NCBI RefSeq assembly: GCF_002865645.1
Contig: NW_020194517.1
Coordinates: 1,922,001-1,986,000 of the forward strand
Origin: Hyaloscypha bicolor E
Taxonomy: Eukaryota > Ascomycota > Leotiomycetes > Helotiales > Hyaloscyphaceae
Direction: 5' to 3'
DNA length: 64,000 bases
Under the pieces are notes generated by a model. It did not search any database. It was not told the origin of the DNA and worked only from the letters and a program-made list of their open reading frames with translations. This document shows, piece after piece, positions 49,039 through 61,360 of this stretch; positions within the stretch are counted from its first letter, which is position 1; each line of letters begins with the position of its first letter. The translations under genes and the position numbers were made by a program.

Positions 49039-49169
49039 TACGAAGATTGCGGCATAAAGTGACGGGATTACAGGGCATTCGTACCGCAAGTCCCCTTTCA
49101 GGCCACTTTCTACCACACTCACCCACTAAATGCCCTGTAATCCCGTCACTTTATGCCGCAATCTTCGTA
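49039..49169. mobile_element. Perfect 41-bp hairpin element (MITE-like)
   Basis: Arms 49039-49079 and 49129-49169 are perfectly complementary (outer bases TACGAAGATTGCGGCATAAA) around a 49-base spacer. If the outer TA is read as target-site duplication, the element is 127 bp, as for Tc1/mariner-type MITEs. Perfect arms suggest a recent insertion or duplication. Confidence 0.8.
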
Positions 49170-49410
49170 CATGATGCAATCCCCCAACTGACAAGTCTGC
49201 GCCCCATGCGTCTGCACGCACTTATAGATTAACGAGCTATAGCTCTGACATAACTACTTCTCTGTCAACGCCCCTTTCTTCTTTCAAAACTTGTATCTTC
49301 ACTACGGAACTTTCACCTTAGTCATGTGCTTACCACGGCAGGAAATCCATTAAAGCTTCCGCAGAAGTAAGGGCCGTTTGGACAGTTGGAGTTTGGGATT
49401 ATTTGTCTCT
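49170..49410. other. Intergenic region
   Basis: Nothing recognised. Confidence 0.4.
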
Positions 49411-49503
49411 TTAGTGTGGGGCGAGGGGTGTTGCGGGGCTGGGGATGGCGAGAGAGAGGATAAGAATGAGGGGGAGGATGGTGAAAACGGTTGAGGCGTA
49501 CAT
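49411..49503 (-). CDS. Possible 30-aa secreted or membrane peptide
   Basis: ATG at 49501-49503 opens MYASTVFTILPLILILSLAI, ending SPATPLAPH with stop at 49411-49413. It looks like a signal peptide with a very short Pro/Ala-rich remainder. A TATAAATA element lies about 120 bp upstream on the same strand. It could also be a chance frame or the first exon of something longer. Confidence 0.3.
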   Translation of the reverse strand: MYASTVFTILPLILILSLAIPSPATPLAPH

Positions 49504-49899
49504 TTTCAGGCGAGTGATGTAACTTCTGGACGAATGGCTTCGGAGTTTGGAGTCAAAATCGAATGGTTGTAAATATGTGAGCGAACTGGGCTGAAGATTG
49601 TAGGGTAGAGCAGGATATTTGTATTTATAACCAGAGCAAGGCAAGATTGAGTGTTCCGTTTCATCTCAATCACCATAGCACTGCGCCGCACCTGCTCGAG
49701 TCCTGTATTTTCCTTCATCTGCCGGGCCGTATTCTATCGAGGAAATGCGGTCGTGGGGGAATTTTGCATCTAAGTCTTCAATCACTCCACCTTCATCTCC
49801 CTCTCTTCCACCCCACAAGCTTAACCTCAACCTCAGGAACTTGACCACCGATTTCTAACGGAATTTGAAACCGCTTCAAAACTCGAGGTTTGAGCTCAG

Positions 49900-50487
49900 G
49901 AGCGCGAAATCTCCCCTGGAAACTACAAAGCGGGAAGCCATCTGCTTCAGAGGGAAGATGCGGCCGTCTCCCTTGTGGATATAGTTTCGCTCATCGAGTC
50001 ACAAGCCAAGGGTTTCTAGCGCGGCGAGATTCAGAAGCAGACCAGCACAACGCCGTGGTAGCACGGTACCGAATACGCGCTCGCGCTCGCGGATCTTGAC
50101 CTGGCTTTGGAAGTAGATATCGAGTGGGAGTGCAATGCTTCGCGGGGAGAAAGACGGGGAAGGGGGAAGAGTGGGAGGCGGAGAGCCAGGTGAGGAGGAG
50201 GCCTCGGAGGTAGGTGGGGCCTAGGCGAGTGGTGGAAAGGTGGAGATTGTCTATTTCCGGGTTCCACAGTCGAGTGCTCTATGGGGAGGATATCCCTTCT
50301 ATGTCGAGGCAGAAGGTGTTCAGCACCGCGAGTCTGGCTTCGTGACACGCATGCAGATTGCAGAAGATCAAGGACAACTCTTCGAGCTTTAGACCATTGA
50401 GCCCAGGCCGCCTTTTCATCAGGCCGACCCGCGCGACGTCTTGACTCCCGGAACTATCGTATGGTTCGAGGTGAGGGTAGAATGGCT

Positions 50488-50543
<56 letters not shown>

Positions 50544-50766
50544 CAACTATCGGATTGGCATTGCGATAGGGGAAGTGGGACACTGAGATTGCCGGGACGG
50601 GAAATGGACTCGACCTACGTCTCGGACTGCTAAGATCGTCGTTTACGATCGCGAGGATCGCATTTCCTACGCCTCGTGGATCAGGGACGGCGTGGCTCCA
50701 GACCATTAACTGAACTTCGGTAGGGAGCCTTTCTTCACTAGGCGTAAGAGAGCTGGGTCTCGACAT
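49900..50766 (-). pseudogene. Decayed 2EXR-like gene interrupted by poly-G
   Basis: The minus-strand frame from 50766 begins MSRPSSLTPSEERLPTEVQL, then MVWSHAVPDPRGV, close to the start of fungal 2EXR proteins (F..LP.E.R..IW..A). Downstream pieces continue the pattern: LEELSLIFCNLHACHEARLA, then a stop, then RLWNPEIDNLHL, where intact members have a CRESR-type motif and a DP..DTLY block. A run of 52 G (C on this strand) and frame breaks separate them. Confidence 0.5.
50488..50539. repeat. Homopolymer run of 52 G
   Basis: Uninterrupted G tract, read as poly-proline in one minus-strand frame. Extreme length for a nuclear homopolymer; its exact length is probably unreliable. Confidence 0.9.
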
Positions 50767-53766
50767 CGAGCTCCGAGGTTCCGGTCTTCTTCACGAATGC
50801 CGAGCAAAGAGAGAAGGGATCCAGACTCGAGGTCGTGGTGGAGTGACGGATCATCGAAGGATTCGCCATGCTCGCTGCAGAGCATGCTTCGTTGAGGATT
50901 GCAGCATTTTGGAAGGCTTGAGGCGTATGAATCGGCTGCGTCTGCTCAAGCAAAGAAATCAGCCAATCATAAGGGGTAATGTGGTGGAAGGACGGTCAAT
51001 GTGCCAGAGGGGAATGTCTGGTAGTCGTGGAACACCATGAGTTCTCGGTCCACTCGGCCGGCGGGTCAACTTCGCCCGTCTACCGTTGAAGAGTGAGAGC
51101 TGCCTCAAATCTACTCGACGGTCGTTGAAGAGGTTGACCCTTGATGTAGGCAGACAATTGCCCCACTGTTAGCGAGACTCGTCAAAAGAAAGATGCGCAA
51201 CTCTGAGCACGGCGGCGAACTGTTCATCCCGCCGTCACTGCGCGCAATAAAATATCCCAGAACGACGCAGGAACCAGGAACAGTTTATGCATAAATCTTG
51301 TCCCTCCCCTTCTCAACGACGAGATCTCATTTGTCAATTCATCGAAAGAGGCTGAGAAGTGAAGAACGTGGCGAGGTTGAGAGGAGTAATCGGACGAAAA
51401 CAACCCCGAGTCAGACACGCGTCGCTCCAGGCAGAACCGCATTCCTGCACGTGATGCGGCCTTATATTGAGGTACATCATAGCCTCGCCGCAGCAGGTTT
51501 CACATCCTCATCTTCTTACAGGTAGGTGTTCATGTTCTGTGTGACTGTTTTGGGATCATTGATTGAACGATGTACATGTCAGTTGAGACGCCCAAGTAGT
51601 TTTGAAGAGTGAGAGGGTCATCGGAATCATCGGAAGGATGAAGGCTTTTCAGTTTCATCACAGCAGCAGAGGACTCCCTGGCTAGAAAGTTTGTTGATTC
51701 TATCTCTCTAGATAATTTTGATGCACAGTATGCTAATTTCGTCATAGGCTTCAAATTGGATGGTCGATGGTATTGCTTTCTAGCCATTGAAGAGAAGGTA
51801 CCGATGGCAATGGCGGCCGGCTGACAGCTGTCTGACAAAGCTGGTAGTCTCTTCGGCCTGCTACAATCCTCAATCTTATTCTTGTTCCTCAAGTCGAGGA
51901 ATCAAGATGAGACACGACGTTAAAGCGGTCATGCCTTTAGGATAATAAAGGACGTTTCAATGATAGGGCGGATTGTACCCAGGCGGCAACTGGGTTCGGC
52001 CGCGATCTTACGCTTGGCGATGTCGATCCAATCCTCCGAGATTAAGGGCTGATATCTCGATATAGCTCTCGTTTGCAGCAACAAATATTTTTCCAACGGC
52101 ATATCGACAGAAGCCACCAACAATTGTCATTCGGCGATAAACAACGCAACATATTCCTTCTCACCGGATATTGTGCAATAAAACTTTATCCTCCGTCGGA
52201 TGGTCGGCTTGATGGAGCCTTTCTTACTTGGGAAGAGCTTGTAGGAATCAGGCAGCAAGAAAATGTCTTCTAAGACTCGGAGAAGGAAGACAAATGAGTT
52301 GGGGAAAAACAGCCACAAAATCGATCCTGAACAGACGGCGGTGGAACATCACTCGCTCAAATGCTCCACTCGAAGTCGAGTGATGCAAAGTCTTCCAGTA
52401 AATCCCGCGTGAAATGTCACAAGAGCTATTTTAAATTTTTAGTTGATGTGGTGGCGGCTTGGGAATAGCTGCAAATTTCCCTAGTCTCCACTTTCTCAGC
52501 AACTTCGTCGGGATACGTTGTCCGGAAACGGAGACGGCATGATGGAAGCACACCACAAAGTCTGCACTTTACCTACAGTAGTCAACTCATCGCTGTTCTC
52601 CCAACATCCTCCACGGCTCCACCGCCAACCCCCCGGCCTGTAGCAAAGTTTAGGGGTGGCCAAAAACGGGCACCTCCACGCGCAGGTAAGCGTCGGATCT
52701 CACCCCTCCTATCACAACTCTCAATTTGCGAGATCTCGTGCCGCCACGATTGCACCCCGCACAATCTCCAGCTTCAATTTGTCTGTTATTTGTGGTCTCT
52801 TCCACATCTTCCCCTCAGTCTTCCAGGCAGCAACAAATGTACCCTGCGCTACTGCACAGCGTTAGTTTAAGCCTCAAGGACCCCGGACGGGCGCAAGATG
52901 CGGGCACCCGCATCTCGAGACGGCTTCAAGCCACGGCGCAAGGCAGCAAAAAATGTCCCCTGCAAGCGTGCACTTCGGGGCTTCTTTTGCATGGCAGTGG
53001 GCACTGGCCGCGGGACGGCACTGGGTCTCCGAATCGGAGAGGAACTTTTTGGCCGAGTCACGTTGTCGGAACACCGCGATGGCGTAAGCCGTGGCGCGCA
53101 ATACCGCCGGGTAATTGGGCGGCTGCCCCCCCCTCCCCCTTCCGCTCCACCCCTTCCGCCCCACCCCAGACCGCCGCCGCCAATGGGCGGGCGCCACTGA
53201 CGGTGAGCGTCGCAGGGGGGTGTTCGCATACTGCTCAGGCTAGTGAGGCTAGTGCGTTGCTTATCCATCGCTTTCAAGCTTCAGGCGCTTCAGACTGCGG
53301 GGTAGCTCGCGGCCATGTTGCTCGAGAAGTGGAGGAGTCGAGGGTCATCAAGCGTTGTGTTGCGGATGGCGGTTGCTGGTCCTTGTTCGGCCAATTCTGA
53401 ATGGCTGCATGGCTGCATGGCCAGCAGTTGGCAGCAATCCCATGGTCGGCCTGTCCGACCCAACCTTGAAGTCAGACAACCCTGACAGAGACGCAGAGAT
53501 CTTTCCCTGTTCGGGCCGCTCACATAACTTTTCAGGACGGCCGCGGAGGAATGGCTGGTGGGAGATGCTCCCCCGTGGGCATGGGTAGCTCTTTCCTTGC
53601 CTGTGCTCGATTTTCCCATATAAACAAGGGCAACGCGCTGAAGTGGTGGAGTGAGTCCTGTGGTCCTAAGCGATTGTGACTCCATTGACTTCCTCCACTC
53701 CCTCCCCATCTCGCGTCTTCCATCTCGCGAAACATCATCGACCACGCAACACCAAAACCCTCAACC
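50767..53766. other. 3-kb region without a recognised gene
   Basis: Many overlapping frames, none with a recognisable domain. GC-rich, C-run-containing sequence at 53090-53170 makes long artificial frames. A 31-bp imperfect direct repeat (GGCAGCAACAAATG and GGCAGCAAAAAATG) occurs at about 52827 and 52944. The last few hundred bases should hold the sugar-transporter promoter. Confidence 0.45.
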
Positions 53767-56176
53767 ATGGCGGACGCCGACGCACCAGAGATCACGGGCG
53801 CTGCGTGTGTATATCCTCTTCTCAATGGCGATTGCTGCTGACGATCAATTGCAGGCCGCAGGCACAGCCCACCGCCCACGAATCATTGAAGGAAGCAATG
53901 AAGACACCTCACGACGAGAAGGCGCGCAAGGGCTCCGTCTTCCTCGACGAGAGCCGCCGCAAAGCCAGCGTCGCAGAGATGACTCAGAACGTGACTGGAG
54001 AGTCAGTCGCCTGCCCCATCGATCTGCGATTTGGCTGACCTTCACAGAATCAAGAACCCTCTCGCCGGAATCTCCAAGGCCCAATTGATCCAGGACGTCG
54101 AACAGTTCGCCTCCGACAACGACCTGACTGACATCGCCGAGAACCTCATCAAAGGCGCGTTGGTAGCACAGAGCCCGCATCACATCGATCAGATCCACGA
54201 GCTCAACGACGAGGATCGACGCATTCTGCACGAGGAGGTCACGCACAAGTGGAAGCATCCGCGAATCCTCTACGTGACCATCATCTTGAACTCCGTTGCA
54301 GCTGCAATCCAAGGATGGGATCAAACTGGTACGTGACTCCGCTGATTTTGGTGACAATGCTGATGTGCGCAGCTTCCAATGGAGCCAATCTTACCTTCGC
54401 CGAAGCTCTGGGAATCTCCGACGATTCTTCAATCTGCCCGACCGCTGCCATCTGCAACAAGAACTCCTGGATCATTGGATTTATCAACTCTACTCCGTAT
54501 ATCGCCATCTGTGTCTTGTAAGGGAACTTCGCAAACCTGTCTTTCAATGCTGACTCAAACAGCGCCGCTTGGATCTCTGACCCCCTCAACAACATCCTCG
54601 CTCGTAGAGGCACCATCTTCCTCGCCGCGATCTTCAGCTTACTTGCTCCCTTTGGTATGGCACTCTCGCAAAAATGGGGCCAACTCGTCGCGGCACGTGT
54701 TTTGCTTGGTATAGGTATGGGTTTGAAGGTAAGTCTCAGTTTCTCGGGGTATTATTTCCTACTTCACATATCCTGCGAGGAATCTACTCCATATCTAGCC
54801 CCAGGAGTAGACTACTCATGAAACAGTGCCTCAACTCCTAATCATTTCCTTCTAAGACAATACTAATACGAGATTCTGGGGTTTAGGAAGTCACTGTTCC
54901 CGTCTATTCTGCAGAATCTGCTCCGACCAATATTCGAGGAGCTCTCGTCATGTCATGGCAGATGTGGACAGCGTTTGGAATCTTGATTGGAACCTGTGCT
55001 AATCTGGTGTTCGTTCATACGGGCAAGATTGCTTGGCGACTCCAATACGGCGCTCCTTTCGTCCCAGCGGTTCCGCTCCTCCTCGGTATCTGGTTCTGCC
55101 CGGAATCTCCTCGCTGGCTTCTGAAGAAAGGAAAGGTGGCCAAGGCATACAGATCACTTCTCCGACTTCGAAATACTCCACTCCAGGCTGCTCGAGACTT
55201 GTACTTCATCCACGCTCAACTTGTCTATGAGGATCTCCTCTTGGAACAGAGCGGGCTCGCGAAGACGGGTAATTTCTTCACTCGGTTCATCGAGTTGTTC
55301 TCGATTCCTCGCCTTCGTCGTGCTACTCAAGCATCTGGTGTAGTCATGATTGCCCAGCAGATGTGCGGAAGTAAGTTACTGATCTCCTGTTTTTCGACAT
55401 ATCTAACATTCATAGTCAACATCATCGCCTTCTATTCCTCCACGATCTTCGTCCAGTCTGGAGCAGACAATGTCGTTGCTCTTCTAGCTTCCTTCGGCTT
55501 TGGACTCGTCAACTTTGTCTTCGCTTTCCCTGCCCTCTGGACCATCGATACGTTCGGACGTCGAGCCCTACTGTTGTTCACGTTCCCAAACATGTGCTGG
55601 AGCCTTCTCCTCGCCGGCATGTGCTACTGGATCCCACAAAGCAGCCGTGCACATCTCGGCCTCGTGACCTTCTTCATCTACATCTACGACGCCTTCTACT
55701 CTCCCGGCGAAGGACCGGTGCCGTTCACCTACTCCGCAGAAGTCTTTCCGCTCTCCCATCGTGAGGTCGGCATGTCTTGGGCCGTAGCAACCAACAACTT
55801 CTGGGCAACAGTCGTCTCTATCACCTTCCCACGACAACTCAAAGCCTTTGGCGTCCAAGGCGCCTTCGGCTTCTATGCAGCAATGAACTTCATCGCCTTC
55901 TGGATGATCTTCCTCTTCTTGTACGAGACTAAGCAACGCACTCTTGAGGAGTTGGATTACGTCTTTGGTGTCCCGACGCGTACGCATGCGAAATATCAGC
56001 TGACGCAGGTGCTGCCGTGGTGGTTCAAGCGCTGGGTGCTCTTCCGTAAGGATGCAGTCTGCCCCGAGCTGTATAAGTTTGAGGATGAGGCCTGGACTGA
56101 GAGTGATGGGGAGCATGATAAGGGCATTAGCTCTGGGGTTGATTTGAAGAATGGTCAGCATCAGGAGGTCGTCTGA
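53767..56176 (+). CDS. MFS sugar transporter, one base apparently missing
   Basis: Sugar-porter family protein of about 673 aa. Exons: 53767-53804, 53855-54001, 54048-54328, 54373-54517, 54564-54728, 54887-55370 and 55416-56176. A long cytosolic N-tail ([13 protein letters not shown], then EFQ-type [12 protein letters not shown]) precedes TM1 (IQGWDQT). Sugar-porter motifs: [76 protein letters not shown] and [10 protein letters not shown]. The exon ending at 54728 falls one base short: GIGM is followed by a frame change exactly where GLK then [10 protein letters not shown] is expected (54720-54721). No alternative splice fixes it. Substrate unknown; hexose, polyol or inositol uptake is possible. 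Confidence 0.88.
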
Positions 56177-57699
56177 GATTTTCAAGGGCTTCAGCTTGCT
56201 GGGTTCTCGTGGATTTTTCGAGGACTTGCAGCGCCCGGGGACTGAACAAGTTACGCTTATGGCCTTATTGATGATTGCAGGGGAATTTCCTTTTACGGAA
56301 AGGGAGGAAATGAGGGACGGTTCTTGCTATTGCCGAGATTGAGATTAGCTTAGCTTATACCCAGACACGGTCTTTCTTTCATAGTGAATGCATGGAACTG
56401 CATTGCACATTCCCTTCTCCCTGTGCTCGAGTGTCTTATGTGTTCATATCATTAGCTTCAAGAGAAGAGTAACAGAAGTGAAGTGAAGATGAAGGAAGGG
56501 GTGAGATTTGGGTGAGGGGAATTGAAGGTGTGCTTGAAGGTTGTATTTGGGTGCAGGAGAAGTATTAGGGAATTGAGAGGTTGGGAGGTTGTTGATGTTG
56601 AAAGGAGAGAGATCGAAGGGAAGCGAAGAAAAGGGGGGGTATTTATCGTCGGTTGGAAGCAAGAGGTGATTGCGATCACCGATCCACGTGGTTGAAATTT
56701 CACAGCTTCTCACTTGAATAGGCAAGAAAGAGTTGAGAAGAAGAGATAAGAGAACAATTCTGTACATGTGGTTTCCACATGCAGAGTTCAGACGAATAGA
56801 GATCAGGAAAGAATTTCCTGGAAGCATAATATCGTCTGAGCAACTATCAATGAAAAAGTTCATGGACCCTAATGCCAGCAGATTAGAGCCAATAACTCTC
56901 GATGCGTTTCTATCTCCTACTTCTCTGATGTTTCCTAGTCAACTGGAGCACATCGCCCTTAGTTTCCGGGCACAGACTCCCAGCTGTATTTTCCTCATAG
57001 CATCCGAAACCCAACAAACAGCCACCTCAATCCACAATCGCCAAGAAGCGGGGCGAGTTCCTCCCCAATAACATACCCAAACGTGTTCGTCAGCAAATGC
57101 ATCGCCTGTAAAAACGACTTCATCGTAGGTGGTGCCTTTATATAAGGATTTCCTAGGTACTGGTCTGCTGTGCTGGTGTTGAAGATAGGGGTAACTGGCG
57201 ATCGCTAAGCGAGGTAAAATAGGGGTAAGGAAAAGGGGCCACAGACCATAACACCAGAGAGAGGAGAATGCGACCAATCTTAGGGTAGTGCGATGACAAT
57301 GCCCTAGTGCCCCCTCGGCTGAGACTCCCGTCTCGTGGACTTTGGATATAATTCTAGAGAAGTCCTTGTGAGCCACAGTGCGTCTGTCAATGAACTTGAA
57401 GAACCACGAAAAGAACAAAGTGCAACCGTCTTTCGATTTTTAATATTCTTATGTATAACTGTCAATTAAATTTTTGATATAATGGTCATTATTTAATGAG
57501 ACTTCCCTTCATCACACAATACTGACGATTTGCTGCTGCATACCATTTTCTATTGCCTCACGCCCAAGGGATCGGTCTGCGCTTCTGTACGCTCCCAAGC
57601 GAGTATAAGATCCACCATATTGCCTTGATAAAACCAGACCCTACGGTTTGTCTCGCGGTAGTGGATATCTTTTGTCGGGTCTTACGGCATTCCTAGGTT
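56177..57699. other. Intergenic region
   Basis: 3' flank of the transporter. Frames at 56444-56863 (minus) and 56733-57071 (plus) have no recognisable motifs; I see no gene. Confidence 0.45.
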
Positions 57700-58248
57700 G
57701 TGGGATGGGCTCAAAAATTGGAAGCAGGAAACATCTATCCAACTGCGGCTTATCTTGGTTTATCCACCCATCACAGTCGATTGGCAAATGAGCGTGGAAT
57801 CCGTGATGGCAGCCGGGGGTTCCTCGACACCGTGATGCAAATGATGGAAATAGGCTTTAAAGAGCTTACGGCTAGACTTATGACCGGTGGGAGTCGCAGA
57901 GGCGGAGTCGAGTGCTTCTCTGGAACCCTCAGCATTCTGCGAGCTCGTTGCACTTCCAAAGCCGCATACTTTCGCCTCGTCCTCGCCCTGCTCAGACTCT
58001 ATTTCGGTTGTGACCTCCGCATTTCATCTCCGCAAATTCGAAAGTTGTGTACCTCCGTTACATCCAATCTGAATCTAGCCTCTCATCTGACAGCTCTGGC
58101 TCAAATACCTCCAATCGAACCGCGGACAATACAACGAATTGAAAGTGCCGGTGTAAGTCGGGGACAGGTGAGTATAGAATTAACCTTGGTCGATAGACTT
58201 TGGTATACGTCTATTCTAAAACGAGGATCTGAATTAAAAAAGGTCTAA
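57700..58248 (+). other. Unsupported open reading frame, unknown
   Basis: 182 codons (MGWAQKLEAGNIYPTAAYLG to RGSELKKV). No domain, signal peptide or membrane segment recognised, and there are competing frames on both strands. Kept only because it is the longest frame of the region. Confidence 0.2.
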
Positions 58249-59240
58249 CGATGCGGGCAGTAGCGTGAGCCCGCCGCGCACAAATAGTCACAGCCTGTTA
58301 ATGCGCAAGAGGCCCTACCAGCAGCATGGCCGCCAATAGCACACTATGCTGCAGCTTCGGCGATGTCGTTGTTATTGCAGATGATGATGGGGTGATTCTA
58401 TAAAGTTTGGGGGAGATTCAATGATGTTGTGTTTTTACAATAGTTGAAAACGGGTCAGTGTACTTTGAGAATTCGAAGATGATGGTGGTTGTTTTGAAAG
58501 GCTGATGGTAGAAAATGATTCCTAGGGGAGGAAATGTCGAGTTAAGTACACTTCATAATTACTGCCAACCGGCTTTGAGAGTTCTATTTCTACCAGCAAG
58601 TAAGACGCCCATGAATGTTGGTCTTTGGTTTCTCTCTGAAACCCTACCCAGGTAACTTATGAATGACCCACCGACGGTCCATGAATCCGGTGATGTATAT
58701 TGGCCAAGACAGGGTTCAATACCAGCCACTCAACCAACCACATGGTTGGCTATTATTGAGAATGTTGGTTTACGCCGAGTACCACAGAAAGTGTTTACAA
58801 GGGGGTTGAAATCCCAGCGCATACGGCCGCACTGCCCCTTCTGAAGAAGTTTTGCAAATCTGCGATCATGTATCAGGTCCCCATGGAAAGCCAACAAGGT
58901 TGACAAGCCACCGCGCAACTCACTTGCGTGCTCCCTGGTATGGCCGTACACATTATTGGCGCCGCGGAGCTCAGCTCGGTGCGGTGACAAATGGTGAAGT
59001 GTTGCTTGAGGGGGACAAGAGACGGTTAGTAACTTGTATAGCTATATGCAAAGAGGGCTGTATGTTTTTTTTTCGTCCGAGTTCAAACCTCATTGGAGGC
59101 ACTAATCAATTTGAAAATTTATTTGCTTCTAAAGTTTAGGGGGTATCAAAGAATATGAAGCATGTATGCACAGAACCCAACCAACTCCTGCCCCGAAACC
59201 TCTACCAAACCCTAAAACAATACAGTTTATATCTAGGAGA
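58249..59240. other. Intergenic region
   Basis: 3' flank of the DUF3405 gene. No gene recognised; a T9 run lies at about 59065. Confidence 0.45.
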
Positions 59241-61138
59241 TCAAATGTTCTTTACTGGGTGCAATGCCATAGACGGAAAGCAAGGCTCGTTGTCATGCGG
59301 TGTCTCACCACTTGGGTGCTCGCTCCGCGGAGCGTGCTTCTTCCCATCAATCTCGTCGGTGCTCGTTTTTTCTTGTAAAATAAACCACCTGTACAACTCT
59401 TCCGCCAATTGATTACTCCACGAAAACGTGAATCTCAACCACCTATCCTTCCACTCAGGCCTCAACAACAAGCCCTCATGTGCTCTGGAGGTATCAAACG
59501 CTTTCCCGGCTTCAGCCCCATTGAACACGGTGTATAACGCCTTATGGTCGATATCTTCATCAAAGTACAGCGGATGAGGTGCGTAGACTGCTTTCAGTCC
59601 ATGGTGCAAGGCCGTCGTTGGGTTCGTCGCCTCGCCTGCTACCCACGTGCCATGCGCAACCTGCTCCTCGTGTGTAAGCAGTAGGACGCGTCGAGAAAAC
59701 CTGCCGCAACTGGGTGGGCTGACTCGTAAGGGTGTGGCAGGGGGGAAGTTGTGCTTATAGTTCTCGAAGACCCAGCCGCTGCCCTTCGGGTCCCAGATAG
59801 GCGACAGGGATATAACATCTGCGTCTTCGCCGACACCCCAGTCCTTCGGGATGGGTGAGGGAAGCGGGGTGGCTGGCTTGAAGCTGGAATATGTGGATGT
59901 CTTTGGCGGAGGCTTTGGACCCAGCACGCCCTGGCCCGAAGGCGTGTTTTGCTTGATAACTTGCACGAAGTTGTCCCATGTCTTGTGAACGGCTGGAATG
60001 TAGAACTGGGAGCTTCGTTCCCAGATATTCTCCCGGGGTTGTTTGCGTGCCCATTCTCCTATGGAGTTGAAAAACTCGTAGTTGTGCCCCAAGTACCGGA
60101 AATCCTGCTCGACAGTCCAGAAGTGGCTAAACTGGGGGCGGGAGAGCGCGAGCCATTGTACTGGCTGGTAGGCTTGCATGACGTAATTCCATTGCTGGAC
60201 TTCCGGGTAGAGATCTTTCAAGACGTTGGTATTAAAGAAGACCGCCAGATTACGGAATTCTGCAGGAACGTATTGTTCACTAAGACTGTGGAGGAGAGTT
60301 TCGTTGTGGAAGTCGGCTGTGGTGAGATTCGCGTGTTCTTCGCCGTTTAGTTGGATCATCAAAATTACCTCGTACTCTCCTCCGCTAGCCAAGGAGAGCT
60401 CAGCTACAAGGGAACGGGTATATAGCAAATCGTTCTTGCGCCATTTGAATTGTTCGTGGCCTCGGAGAACGAGAGCTTGCCGGGCTTTCTTCCCTACCTC
60501 TCCGCTAACGTTGTACCGGTGTTGATTCCTCTCAAAACATTTTTGCTGGAGCTCGCCCCAGTTCACCTCCGGCCACTCGATCTCATTATCATTTATTCCG
60601 TATGCGCCGTATCGAGACGTGCTTGTAAAACAGATGCTGCCATTCGTGCCGATGATATCGTGGCCACCAAAGGCTGGGGAGGGGAAGTCGGCGGGTAACG
60701 AAGGATAGGCGTACAGTTTTCTGGTTGTGCCGCCAGTATGACTAGGGGAAGGTCCGTCGCAGATTGTTATTTCGGATGTATCAATGGGATTGAATACAAA
60801 TGGCGGAGGAAGACCATGATTGCTGGTTGACCAGAAGCTTCCTATGCTAAAGCGGGGACGGCATGTCAGTAGAGCAATGGCAGTGTTGGGATGAGGACGT
60901 ACCGCTGGACATCTGCCTTGACAATATGGGAGTAGGCCGTGACATTGCCCGATGGGTCACTCTCTTGTTCATGTTCATCTGTTTGGGATTGGTGTTGTTG
61001 GCTGGAGAAGTACCGATTGAAGGGGTCAGAATTTTTATGCCACAGAAGGAACAGAACAATTTGAATGAACGTGGCCAGACCAAGGAATGTCAATATGCGT
61101 CGGGTACGGCCAGGTGATTGATGCATCTGGGGCTCCAA
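59241..61138 (-). CDS. DUF3405-family type II membrane protein
   Basis: 613 aa in two exons (60903-61138 and 59241-60846; 56-bp intron). A short basic N-terminus is followed by one membrane anchor (residues about 16-34, LTFLGLATFIQIVLFLLW) and a large lumenal part, a type II Golgi-like layout. Family blocks (PF11885) in order: WPEVNWGELQQKCFERN, ARQALVLRGHEQFKW, LYTRSLVAELSLASGGEYEV, WLALSRPQFSHFWTVEQDFR, YLGHNYEFFNS, WGVGEDADVISLSPIWDPKG, LHHGLKAVYAPHPLYFD. The acidic VEQDFR block resembles metal-binding blocks of glycosyltransferases, but the family's activity is unknown to me. Ends KNI, stop 59241-59243. No lesions seen. Confidence 0.9.
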
Positions 61139-61360
61139 AAGAGAGGGAAATAAAGAATCATCGTATCGTGGATGGCGGGAAAGGCGTAGGATTTCTATAA
61201 TTTATTTTAAAAGGGGTGCTTATCGAGGATGTGGGGCCGCCTTCCCTTTCGAGCCTCCCCACTTTCCTCGTTATGTTACCAGGCTAGTCCAAATCTCATC
61301 TAGCCAGTAGGGAAAGGCGTAAGGGTCAGCGAAATTTGATCTTTGAACTTCGAACTAGGC
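61139..61360. other. 5' flank of the DUF3405 gene
   Basis: Promoter side; nothing specific recognised. Confidence 0.4.

Noticed and set aside
50031..50348. Pro/His-rich 105-codon minus-strand frame as a gene
   Set aside because: Out-of-frame reading of the decayed 2EXR-like gene.
52726..53400. 224-codon frame upstream of the sugar transporter
   Set aside because: GC-rich low-complexity sequence open in several frames on both strands; no domain or intron support.
56444..56863. 139-codon minus-strand frame
   Set aside because: Pyrimidine-rich low-complexity translation without motifs.
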